Source: an uncultured Oribacterium sp. (GTDB lineage Bacteria; Bacillota; Clostridia; Lachnospirales; Lachnospiraceae). From it: a DNA stretch of 12,965 nucleotides. The stretch covers positions 1 to 12,965 of the forward strand of contig CABTMH010000181.1 of NCBI GenBank assembly GCA_902485915.1, given 5' to 3'. Below the pieces are notes generated by a model. That model was not told where the DNA came from, did not search any database, and saw only the letters and a list, made by a program, of their open reading frames with translations. This document shows, one piece after another, positions 6,818 to 12,965 of this stretch (positions are counted from its first letter, which is position 1; each line of letters starts with the position of its first letter). The position numbers were made by a program, and so were the translations under genes.

Positions 6818-8326
6818 TCAGAACTGCGTTGCGAAGGACATCACCTTCTCCTGCGTCATATCTTCCTTCTGATCTATCTCACCTGTGATTTTACCATTAC
6901 ACATTACATATACACGATCGGCCATACCGAGAAGCTCCGGCATTTCGGAGGAAATCATGATGATCGACTTGCCCTGATCGGCGAGCTGCTCCATGATCTC
7001 ATAAATCTCGTGCTTGGCACCGACGTCGATACCTCTGGTCGGCTCATCCATGATCAGGATCTCCGGATCATTGGCGAGCCATCTCGATACGATAACCTTC
7101 TGCTGGTTACCACCGGAGAGGTTCTCGATATGCTGCTGCATACTCGGTGTCTTAATCGAAAGCTGCTTGATACTGTCATCTACGATCTTGTTAATCGTCG
7201 GATGATCCAGGATGAAGCCCGCCTTCAGGTGCTTGTTGTAAATGGAAATACCCGTGTTATCCTTGATGGACAGGCATCCGAAGATACCATTACCACGACG
7301 GTCCTCGGTGATCATACCGAGACCTGCATCCATCGCATCTCTCGAGCGCTTGATATTCACTTCCTTACCATGCATCCTGACGGTGCCGGAAGCCAGATGA
7401 CGGATGCCGAAGAGGCCCTCCATGAGCTCGGTTCTCTGTGCACCGACCAGTCCACCGAAACCGAGAATCTCACCCTTACGGATATTGAAGCTGCAATCCT
7501 GGAAGGACTTCGCATGAATCGAGGAAAGATGCTCTGCCTCGAGGATGACATCGCCGATCTCATGTACGTGATCCGGATATACCTTCGTGAGCTCACGACC
7601 TACCATCTTCGCGATGATATCGTCGGTGCTCATCTCGGCTGCCGGCCAGGTGCCGACATAGGTACCATCTCGCATGACGGTGATGTCATCGGCGATCCGC
7701 TTGATCTCATCCATCTTATGAGAGATGTAAATCATCGCAACGCCCTTATCACGCAGCTGGTTCATCACCTTGAAGAGGAAATCTACTTCCTTATCGGAAA
7801 GAGAGGAGGTCGGCTCATCGAAGATGATGACTCTCGCCTCATGGGAAACCGCCTTCGCGATCTCGACCATCTGCATCTGTCCGATGGAGAGCGAGCCGAG
7901 CAGTGCCTTCGGATTATAGTCGAGGCCCAGCTCCTTCAGCCAGCGATCGGTCTCTTCGAACATCTTCTTATGATCGATCACCTGTAATGGACCATACTTA
8001 TGTACCGGGAAACGTCCCATGTACATATTCTCCGCGATGTTACGTGCCGGTATCGGCTGCAGCTCCTGATGCACCATGGCAACACCCTTCGCCATCGCAT
8101 CATCCGGGTCTGTAATCGTCGTCTTCTCGCCATCCAGGTAGATTTCACCCTCATCCATGTGATAGATACCGAAAAGGCACTTCATCAGTGTGGACTTTCC
8201 GGCACCGTTCTCTCCCATGAGTGCGTGAACTGTACCCGGGCGAACAGCGAGGTTAGCGTGATCCAGCGCTTTTACACCGGGGAATGACTTACATACATTC
8301 CTTAATTCCAGTTTATACTCCGCCAT
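6818..8326 (-). CDS. mglA: Galactose/methyl-galactoside ABC transporter ATP-binding protein
   Basis: A 502-residue double ABC ATPase of the sugar importer family (MglA/RbsA/XylG). The first half has a complete Walker A GENGAGKST (38-46), signature LSIGQMQ (146-152) and Walker B VIIFDEPTSSL. The second half has a degenerate Walker A (GLVGAQRTE, lacking GKS), an intact signature LSGGNQQ (403-409) and Walker B ILIMDEPTRGIDVG, the usual asymmetry of this family. The chosen start is ATG 8326, with GGAGGG immediately upstream; an in-frame TTG at 8338 overlaps that ribosome binding site and is unlikely. It energises uptake through MglC of sugar delivered by MglB. The gap to mglB holds a terminator-like hairpin, while mglC follows closely. 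Confidence 0.96.
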   Translation of the reverse strand: MAEYKLELRNVCKSFPGVKALDHANLAVRPGTVHALMGENGAGKSTLMKCLFGIYHMDEGEIYLDGEKTTITDPDDAMAKGVAMVHQELQPIPARNIAENMYMGRFPVHKYGPLQVIDHKKMFEETDRWLKELGLDYNPKALLGSLSIGQMQMVEIAKAVSHEARVIIFDEPTSSLSDKEVDFLFKVMNQLRDKGVAMIYISHKMDEIKRIADDITVMRDGTYVGTWPAAEMSTDDIIAKMVGRELTKVYPDHVHEIGDVILEAEHLSSIHAKSFQDCSFNIRKGEILGFGGLVGAQRTELMEGLFGIRHLASGTVRMHGKEVNIKRSRDAMDAGLGMITEDRRGNGIFGCLSIKDNTGISIYNKHLKAGFILDHPTINKIVDDSIKQLSIKTPSMQQHIENLSGGNQQKVIVSRWLANDPEILIMDEPTRGIDVGAKHEIYEIMEQLADQGKSIIMISSEMPELLGMADRVYVMCNGKITGEIDQKEDMTQEKVMSFATQF

Positions 8327-8356
8327 TTTGCCCTCCAAGCATTAAATAATGGGTTT

Positions 8357-8393
8357 AAAAAACGGGTGGGGCGCAGCTCGTGCACCCGCACCC
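8357..8393 (-). terminator. Terminator-like attenuator between mglB and mglA
   Basis: On the minus strand GGGTG (8393-8389), a bulged C and GGGTGCA (8387-8381) pair with TGCGCCCCACCC (8375-8364), giving 12 pairs including one G-T, around a CGAGC loop. The stem is followed by G and six T (8362-8357). It starts 41 bp after the mglB stop. Such sites commonly let some transcripts continue into the ATPase and permease genes while giving more binding protein. Confidence 0.75.
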
Positions 8394-8433
8394 ATTCCTA
8401 TGTACTTCGTTATATTCTTACGAACCTTTCGGA

Positions 8434-9549
8434 TTAACCAAGAGATGCAAGAACGTCGTCAACGTTATCGGTGGTTACCTTAACGTAATCGCAGCCGATG
8501 TAGTGCTCGTTATCGCCGCCAGTGATGTACTTAACAGCTGCATCTGCTGCGGAGTGAGACTGAGAAATGTGATCGTTGAATACAGTACCGGTCTGCTTGC
8601 CAGCCTTAACGTTATCACAAGCCTCCTGAAGAGCATCAACACCTACAAGGTAAACATCCGTACCAACGGTCTCGCCTGCTGCCTCGATCGCCTGCAGAGC
8701 GCCGAGAGCCATCGCATCGTTGTTACAGAAAACAACCTCGATGTCCTTACCGTGCTGTGCAAGAGAGTTTGCAACGAGAGACTGTGCCTGAGCCTGATCC
8801 CAGTTACCAACCTGATCGTCAAGCTGCTCAACCTCGATGCCGGCATCCTTCAGAGCCTTTACAGAGAACTCTGTTCTGTACTGAGCATCTACGTTCTCCG
8901 GATCACCCTCGATCATGATGTAGGAAACCTTACCATCGCCGTTGATATCGCCGTGGTTCTCGAGGTCAGCGATGATCTCACCCTGCATGGTTCCGGACTG
9001 ACGAGCGTCACATCCTACGTAGCAGACCTTCATGTTCTCATCTGCCCATCTCTGCTCTTCCTGAGCATCCGGCTCTCTGTTGATGTATACGAGCGGAATG
9101 TTTGCTGCGGTTACCATATCGGTGATGGTTGCTGCAGAAGAAGAGTTAACCGGGTTGATGATGAGACAGTCAACACCCTTCGTGATGAAGTTCTGAATCT
9201 GGTTGGTCTGTGTAGCCTGGTCGTTTGCACCATCCATGATCTCGATGTTCTCTGCCTTGAAGCCGAGGGATACGAGATAATCCTGAAGCTCATTTCTGAA
9301 AAGGGTCATGAAGTTATCAGAGAACTGATAGATACATACGCCGACCTTCTTATCGGAAAGATCTGCATCCGTCGCAGCTGCGGCTGCCTCTGTTGCTGCC
9401 TCGGAAGCTGCCTCCGTAGCAGCTGCCTCGGTTGTTGCTGCTGCAGTGGTAGCTGCTGCAGTGGTCTCTGCCGGCTTCGAGCTGCCACATCCTGCAAGCA
9501 TCGAAACTGCCATCGCTGAAACGGTAAGTAAGCTAAGTGCCTTCTTCAT
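8434..9549 (-). CDS. mglB: Galactose/glucose-binding lipoprotein of the Mgl importer
   Basis: A 371-residue substrate-binding lipoprotein. The signal peptide ends in the lipobox LAGC (Cys21), and residues about 27-62 form an Ala/Thr/Glu-rich linker that holds the domain off the membrane. The binding domain follows E. coli MglB closely: DNF (78-80), Asn132, the calcium loop DINGDGKVSY (201-210), Asp221 and Arg225, Trp250, NND (276-278), Asp305 in VGVDAL and Asn325 in GTVFND. The sugar-contacting His of the E. coli protein aligns with Asn219. ATG 9549 has AGGAGG ten bases upstream. It is the first gene of the mgl operon, and its base composition is visibly less GC-rich than the polysaccharide genes to its right, which may reflect codon choice for high expression. 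The substrate class is well supported; glucose versus galactose preference cannot be decided. Confidence 0.96.
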   Translation of the reverse strand: MKKALSLLTVSAMAVSMLAGCGSSKPAETTAAATTAAATTEAAATEAASEAATEAAAAATDADLSDKKVGVCIYQFSDNFMTLFRNELQDYLVSLGFKAENIEIMDGANDQATQTNQIQNFITKGVDCLIINPVNSSSAATITDMVTAANIPLVYINREPDAQEEQRWADENMKVCYVGCDARQSGTMQGEIIADLENHGDINGDGKVSYIMIEGDPENVDAQYRTEFSVKALKDAGIEVEQLDDQVGNWDQAQAQSLVANSLAQHGKDIEVVFCNNDAMALGALQAIEAAGETVGTDVYLVGVDALQEACDNVKAGKQTGTVFNDHISQSHSAADAAVKYITGGDNEHYIGCDYVKVTTDNVDDVLASLG

Positions 9550-9581
9550 AATAATCCAATCCTCCTATGATTGTTTATCCT

Positions 9582-9598
9582 GACGGGACTCCCCCGTC
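9582..9598 (-). promoter_or_regulatory. Small hairpin in the mglB leader
   Basis: On the plus strand GACGGG (9582-9587) pairs with CCCGTC (9593-9598) around a 5-base loop. On the minus strand no T run follows, so it is not a terminator for mglB transcription. It would lie near the 5' end of the predicted mglB mRNA and could stabilise it; read on the plus strand it is followed by CTTTT and could stop antisense transcription. Confidence 0.4.
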
Positions 9599-9609
9599 CT
9601 TTTGATCAT

Positions 9610-9638
9610 ATTATATGGAGATGTTATAGCTGATAGAA
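9610..9638 (-). promoter_or_regulatory. Candidate mglB promoter
   Basis: A perfect TATAAT lies at 9615-9610 on the minus strand, predicting a start near 9603 and a leader of about 54 nt. The hexamer 17 bp upstream (TTCTAT, 9638-9633) matches the -35 consensus poorly, which fits a promoter that needs an activator such as the AraC-type regulator encoded downstream. Confidence 0.5.
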
Positions 9639-9664
9639 TAGAGAATCCTTCTTTTCATCTTGAA

Positions 9665-9682
9665 ATTTCTTTGATTTCTTTG
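9665..9682. repeat. Tandem 9-bp direct repeat upstream of the mglB promoter
   Basis: The plus strand reads ATTTCTTTG twice in a row (9665-9673, 9674-9682). It lies about 62-79 bp upstream of the predicted mglB transcription start, where activators of the AraC family often bind. The surrounding 60 bases are generally T-rich, so chance repetition is possible. Confidence 0.45.
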
Positions 9683-9813
9683 TTTATTTTTTCTCAGATT
9701 TCCAGTTTTTCCTTTTCATATTCATGCATTCTGTACTTAATCCCCTTAAAAGGCAGTGATTTTTCGAGATCTTTCCGTAAAATCCACCACAGAAGAACCC
9801 TGGAGGGCTGTCA

Positions 9814-10746
9814 TCAAAGATTACGGCTGTCCTCTACGATGTAGATCGGGCGGTCCTTCAGCTCTTCGAACAGCACCGCGATGTACTCGCCGATGATACC
9901 GACGACGATGAAAAGAACGGCAAACATGAAGCAGAGCAGGACGACGATCGTCGCATAGCCGGACGGTGCGCCATCACGGGTCACCAGGGTATAGATTAGC
10001 ACGATCATCCCCAGAAATCCGCTGAAGAGGCCGGCGAAGATACCGAGCTTCAGGGGCATGTTCGAGAAGCACATGATGGTGTTCATCGCGAAGACGAAGA
10101 GCTTCCGGATAGAGTAGTGGCTGCTCCCCGCTACGCGCGGGGCTGCCTCATAGGAAATCGTGGTCTTCCGGAAGCCGACGTTCTGCACGTAGCCGCGGAG
10201 GAAACGGACCTTCTCCCGATAACTGTTCATGAGCACCTTCTGTACCGGGCGGGTGATGGCGAAAAAGTCTGAGGCATTGGCCTCGAGATGGACCTCCGAC
10301 ATGCGGTTGATGAGCCAGTAGAAGCCGCCGGAGGTGATGTTTTTCAGCAGCCCGGCCGTTTTGTTTTCGGTGCGGACCATGGAGATCACCTGGTAGCCGG
10401 CGTCGAACTGGTCGACGATGTCCGCGAGGTACTTCGGCGGATGCTGCAGATCTGCATCCATGAAAACGAGGCCATCGCCCACAGCGTAGTCGAGTCCGGC
10501 GGCCATCGCCGCCTCATGGCCGAAATTCCGGGAGAAGTGCAGCACGCGCACATGGGTCGCATCGCGGGCGGCCAGCTCATCCAGGATCTCACCGGTCCGG
10601 TCGCGGGAGCCATCATTCACGAAGACGAACTCGTAATCCCAGCCCTTCACCGCGAGCGCCTCGCCGTATTCTCTGGTCGTCTGGTAGAAGGTCTCCAGTC
10701 CGGCCTCCTCGTTATAAGCCGAAACCACCAAGCTCAATAATTTCAT
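9814..10746 (-). CDS. Family 2 polyprenyl-phosphate glycosyltransferase (GtrB/DPM1-like)
   Basis: A 310-residue membrane-bound glycosyltransferase. Residues 1-220 are a GT-A family 2 domain: LSLVVSAYNEEAGL, FVNDGSRDRTGEIL, HFSRNFGHEAAMAAGLDYA, and the metal-binding DAD (97-99) in VFMDADLQHPP. Two membrane helices follow at about 232-254 and 264-288. This layout is typical of enzymes that move a sugar from a nucleotide donor onto undecaprenyl or dolichyl phosphate (GtrB, DPM1, and ArnC/CsbB relatives) on the cytoplasmic face, for use outside the membrane. ATG 10746 has GGAAGG seven bases upstream. It lies 142 bp after the licD-like gene in the same direction, at the end of the polysaccharide cluster. 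The sugar transferred cannot be told from sequence. Confidence 0.93.
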   Translation of the reverse strand: MKLLSLVVSAYNEEAGLETFYQTTREYGEALAVKGWDYEFVFVNDGSRDRTGEILDELAARDATHVRVLHFSRNFGHEAAMAAGLDYAVGDGLVFMDADLQHPPKYLADIVDQFDAGYQVISMVRTENKTAGLLKNITSGGFYWLINRMSEVHLEANASDFFAITRPVQKVLMNSYREKVRFLRGYVQNVGFRKTTISYEAAPRVAGSSHYSIRKLFVFAMNTIMCFSNMPLKLGIFAGLFSGFLGMIVLIYTLVTRDGAPSGYATIVVLLCFMFAVLFIVVGIIGEYIAVLFEELKDRPIYIVEDSRNL

Positions 10747-10856
10747 ATGTCATCCTTCCAGCGTTTCTATAAAGTAACCGTGCCGCTGCCGCTTCTCCGG
10801 GGGTTCCTCGACCAGAGCGACACGGTGAAGATCAGGCGTGCAGCCACTGCCGGTCC

Positions 10857-10875
10857 TCCGGGATTTCCTCCCGGA
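10857..10875 (-). other. Perfect hairpin in the gap between the LicD-family and glycosyltransferase genes
   Basis: TCCGGGA (10857-10863, plus strand) pairs perfectly with TCCCGGA (10869-10875) around a 5-base loop. On the minus strand it is followed by GGACCGGC, not a T run, so it is not an intrinsic terminator. It begins 14 bp after the LicD-family stop codon and might protect the 3' end of processed mRNA. Confidence 0.4.
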
Positions 10876-10888
10876 ACGATCCACATCA

Positions 10889-11845
10889 TCAATCCAGAAT
10901 TTCCAGCTCCATGCCACTGTGCGATGGGTGACGGTCCTCCGGGCGTGGCAGCTTCATGTAGTCGCCATACAGCATCGTAAGCACCTTATCCCAGGCCTTC
11001 GGTCCGGTGAAGTGCTCGCCCTCAAACTGGAACTCGATCGGCGCCTCCCAGTCATCCTCCACGGTGCAGTACTGGAAGTCCGGCTGGTAGTTCGAGAAGA
11101 AGGACTTCCCGCTGACGGAACGTTTCCCACCGATCGGGCAGCCCTGTTTTCCGGCCGCCTTCGCAGGTTTCGCCTCGCCCGCAGCGGTATCTGCCCGAGC
11201 TGCACAGCTCGTCTCCACACGGCTCCGGTCAGTATACTTCCGGGCCCAGCGCTCCTGCAGGCGGAAGATCTTCGAAAGCGGGATGAAACGGCCGACACCA
11301 GCGAGGACCTGCACCTCCAGCTTCTGGAGGCCATGATACTTACTCCAGTCGAGCTTCCGCCGGTGGCCCATGCCGAGGCCGAACGCGATCTGCTGCTCCA
11401 GCTTCATGAGCCGTGCGCGGATCGGGCAGGATGGCAGGCGGTCGAGGATGAAGAGGTCGACCCAGAGGTGGTTGAGCTTTCCCTCATAAAAGGCCATGTC
11501 CGCATCGTCCTCTGCGTGACGGCGGGAGTTGAGATAGATCACACGTGGTACGAAATCATAGAAGGCCTCACCACCGCGATACTCATCCGGCAGCACGAGC
11601 TGCATGTTCTCCGGAAGCTCCGCCCTCGCCACATCGATGAAGCGCTCGAACTCTTCTCTTCGGAAGCAGAGATCGACATCGTCGTCCCAGGGGATGAAGC
11701 CCTTATGACGTACCGCACCGAGAAGCGTACCGGAATCGATGAGATAGGTGATGTCATGATGATCGCAGATCGTCTTCACAGCCTTCAGGATCTCCAGATT
11801 CGCCTGATGTACCCTCTCAAGATCAAATGTAAATTCTTCACTCAT
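10889..11845 (-). CDS. LicD-family protein (phosphocholine/phospho-sugar transferase-like)
   Basis: A 318-residue protein of the LicD family, nucleotidyltransferase-fold enzymes that attach phosphocholine, phosphoethanolamine or related phospho groups to surface glycans. The family signature is clear: YLIDSGTLLGAVRHKGFIPW followed by DDDVDLCFRREEFERF (about residues 34-67), with the metal-binding acidic cluster Asp54-Asp56 and Asp58. The C-terminal part has FEGEHFTGPKAWDKVLTMLYGDYMKLP, the usual family end. A Lys/Ala/Gly-rich stretch at about 225-250 looks like a flexible insertion. The start is ATG 11845, with AAGGTAG just upstream; an in-frame extension to 11908 would read through a hairpin and lacks a ribosome binding site. 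It lies between a CDP-sugar dehydrase and a lipid-linked glycosyltransferase, so it probably decorates the same surface polymer. Confidence 0.92.
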   Translation of the reverse strand: MSEEFTFDLERVHQANLEILKAVKTICDHHDITYLIDSGTLLGAVRHKGFIPWDDDVDLCFRREEFERFIDVARAELPENMQLVLPDEYRGGEAFYDFVPRVIYLNSRRHAEDDADMAFYEGKLNHLWVDLFILDRLPSCPIRARLMKLEQQIAFGLGMGHRRKLDWSKYHGLQKLEVQVLAGVGRFIPLSKIFRLQERWARKYTDRSRVETSCAARADTAAGEAKPAKAAGKQGCPIGGKRSVSGKSFFSNYQPDFQYCTVEDDWEAPIEFQFEGEHFTGPKAWDKVLTMLYGDYMKLPRPEDRHPSHSGMELEILD

Positions 11846-11864
11846 AGTTCTACCTTTATAACGA

Positions 11865-11893
11865 AAGGGCGTCCCTGCGACGCCCTGTTTTTC
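11865..11893. terminator. Terminator-like hairpin between rfbH and the LicD-family gene
   Basis: AGGGCGTC (11866-11873) pairs perfectly with GACGCCCT (11879-11886) around a 5-base loop. On the plus strand it is followed by GTTTTTC; on the minus strand only by TTCGTT. It is thus a better terminator for antisense transcripts. For the operon direction it may be a weak attenuator or an mRNA-processing hairpin. Confidence 0.4.
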
Positions 11894-11908
11894 TGCACGG
11901 CACCGCAT

Positions 11909-12965
11909 TTACTGCTGGATCGCCTCCAGGATGATGCGCGCCATGTAGCGGAGCTTCTCATCCGTCATGCCCGGATACAGGCCGACCCAGAAGGTATCGC
12001 GCATGATCCGGTCCGTCGTGTCGAGGCTGCCGACGACGCGGTAGCCCTCGCCCGTCGCACGCATCTCATCGAAGCACGGATGCTTGATGAGGTTGCCGGC
12101 GAAGAGCATACGGGTCTGCACACCGTGGTCCTCGATATAGCGAACGACCGTCTCACGGTCCACCCCCTCCTGACAGGTCATGAGGAAGCCGAACCAGCTC
12201 GGGTCCGAATGCGGCTCCGGCTCCGGCAGGATCAGCTTCGCATCCGCCCCGCCCTCGACGAGGAGGGACTTCAGAAGCGCGAAGTTATGCTTACGGCGTG
12301 CGACGAAGCCCGGGAACTTCTCGAGCTGTGCGACACCGATCGCCGCCTGCATATCGGTGGCCTTCAGATTATAGCCGAAGTGGCTGTAGACATACTTATG
12401 GTCATAGCCCTTCGGAAGCTCGCCATACTGCCCATCGAAGCGGTGGTGACAGGTATTATCATGCCCTGGTGCACACCAGCAGTCACGGCCCCAGTCACGG
12501 ATCGAGCGCATGATGCGGTGAAGCTGCGGGTTGTTCGTATAGCAGGCACCGCCCTCGCCCATCGTCATGTGATGTGGCGGGTAGAAGCTGGAGGTACCGA
12601 TGTCGCCGATCGAGCCGGTCTGACGGGTCTCGCCGTCGATCGTATAGGTCGAGCCGAGCGCATCGCAGTTGTCCTCCACGAGCCAGAGCTCATGCTGGTC
12701 GCAGAAATCCTTCACCGCCTTCAGATTAAACGGGTTCCCGAGGGTATGCGCGATCATCACCGCCTTCGTCTTCTCGGAGTATGCCTCCTCGAGCTTCGTC
12801 ACATCGATATCACAGGTCGGCAGGGTCACATCCACGAAGACCGGAATCGCACCATACTGGATGATCGGGTTCACGGTCGTCGGGAGGCCGGCTGCCACGG
12901 TGATCACCTCATCTCCGCGCTTCCCGCGGCGTTCCCCGAGCAGCGGACTCGTCAGTGTACTGAAG
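11909..12965 (-). CDS. rfbH: CDP-4-keto-6-deoxy-D-glucose-3-dehydrase (E1), 5' end outside window
   Basis: The C-terminal 351 residues of an enzyme of about 435. The reading frame is open to the right edge (FSTLTSPLLGERRGKRGDEV before VITVAAG), so the GTG at 12907 is internal. It belongs to the DegT/DnrJ/EryC1/StrS fold but is the special PMP and [2Fe-2S] enzyme that, with an E3-type reductase, removes the 3-hydroxyl of CDP-4-keto-6-deoxyglucose on the way to 3,6-dideoxyhexoses. Two diagnostic features are visible. PPHHMTMGEGG (about 12571-12603) has His where aminotransferases have the PLP-binding Lys. The cluster cysteines occur as EDNCD and, 61 residues later, CWCAPGHDNTC (CxC-x7-C). Other genes of the CDP-sugar pathway would be expected to the right of the window. 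It is first in the visible polysaccharide cluster, 63 bp before the LicD-family gene. Confidence 0.95.
   Translation of the reverse strand, partial: FSTLTSPLLGERRGKRGDEVITVAAGLPTTVNPIIQYGAIPVFVDVTLPTCDIDVTKLEEAYSEKTKAVMIAHTLGNPFNLKAVKDFCDQHELWLVEDNCDALGSTYTIDGETRQTGSIGDIGTSSFYPPHHMTMGEGGACYTNNPQLHRIMRSIRDWGRDCWCAPGHDNTCHHRFDGQYGELPKGYDHKYVYSHFGYNLKATDMQAAIGVAQLEKFPGFVARRKHNFALLKSLLVEGGADAKLILPEPEPHSDPSWFGFLMTCQEGVDRETVVRYIEDHGVQTRMLFAGNLIKHPCFDEMRATGEGYRVVGSLDTTDRIMRDTFWVGLYPGMTDEKLRYMARIILEAIQQ

Larger units (their letters stand above)
9550..9813. other. 264-bp intergenic control region between glycosyltransferase and mglB
   Basis: No gene is seen here. The half next to mglB holds the leader hairpin, the TATAAT box and the tandem repeat described separately. 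The stretch from about 9640 to 9725 is T-rich on the plus strand. Near the glycosyltransferase stop there are only short imperfect hairpins (for example the 4-bp CCCT/AGGG at about 9798-9807) without a good T run, so no convincing terminator for the polysaccharide cluster was found. No catabolite-response (cre) element was recognised by eye. Confidence 0.6.

Noticed and set aside
6716..7987. Plus-strand open frame of 423 codons opposite mglA
   Set aside because: It mirrors the codons of a well-conserved ATPase and shows no domain of its own.
8327..8338. TTG start of mglA at 8338
   Set aside because: The TTG overlaps the GGAGGG that serves ATG 8326, so it cannot be the start used.
9355..9475. 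GCAGCTGC-type simple repeats in mglB that look like a microsatellite
   Set aside because: They encode the Ala/Thr/Glu linker that is common after the lipid-anchored Cys in clostridial binding proteins; no evidence of instability or a separate element.
8380..9519. Plus-strand open frame of 379 codons opposite mglB, Cys/Ser/Leu-rich at its end
   Set aside because: The Cys/Gly-rich end is the reverse reading of the Ala/Thr linker codons of mglB; it is a shadow frame.
10767..10889. Forty-codon minus-strand frame starting at an ATG that overlaps the LicD-family stop (TGATG)
   Set aside because: The overlap suits translational coupling, but no ribosome binding site is seen, the peptide (starting MMWIVPGGNPGG) is unrecognised and it contains the hairpin at 10857-10875. 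Not supported without conservation data.
11846..11908. Upstream extension of the LicD-family protein to 11908
   Set aside because: The added residues cover a hairpin and lack a ribosome binding site, whereas ATG 11845 has AAGGTAG just upstream and begins the conserved domain.

Overview
The window looks like a chromosomal segment of a moderately GC-rich member of the Clostridia, most likely Lachnospiraceae. This is inferred from strong AGGAGG-type ribosome binding sites, occasional TTG/GTG starts, lipoprotein-type sugar-binding proteins with an Ala/Thr-rich linker after the lipid-anchored Cys, and a YesM/YesN-type two-component pair. Every convincing gene is on the minus strand, so transcription runs from right to left. 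No RNA gene, insertion sequence, CRISPR array, integrase or attachment site was seen.

Right part (12965 to about 9814): the end of a surface-polysaccharide cluster. It holds a 5'-truncated RfbH-type CDP-4-keto-6-deoxyglucose-3-dehydrase (E1) with its diagnostic His-for-Lys change and iron-sulfur cysteines. It is followed by a LicD-family protein and a GtrB/DPM1-like polyprenyl-phosphate glycosyltransferase with two C-terminal membrane helices. Together they suggest a glycan containing a 3,6-dideoxyhexose, decorated by LicD-type transfer and by lipid-linked sugar donors.

Middle part (9813 to 5726): a 264-bp AT-rich control region, then a galactose/glucose ABC importer in the order binding protein (mglB), double ATPase (mglA), permease (mglC). 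A terminator-like hairpin sits between mglB and mglA and probably sets a higher level of binding protein. A strong terminator closes the operon.

Left part (5781 to 1): a regulatory operon with its own sigma-70-type promoter, which overlaps the mgl terminator. It encodes a three-helix small membrane protein of unknown function, a YesN-type response regulator (TTG start), a YesM-type histidine kinase, a membrane-anchored sugar-binding-protein-like receptor, and the first 120 codons of an MglB-like lipoprotein that runs off the left edge. The likely logic is that extracellular sugar is bound by the anchored receptor (and perhaps the lipoprotein), passed to the kinase ectodomain, then to the AraC-type regulator, which activates the neighbouring mgl promoter.

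The most interesting features are this multi-component sugar-sensing operon, its promoter nested in the terminator of its probable target operon, and the kinase. The kinase has a roughly 55-residue insertion in its ATPase domain, a repetitive C-terminal tail, and a terminator-like hairpin just before its real start.
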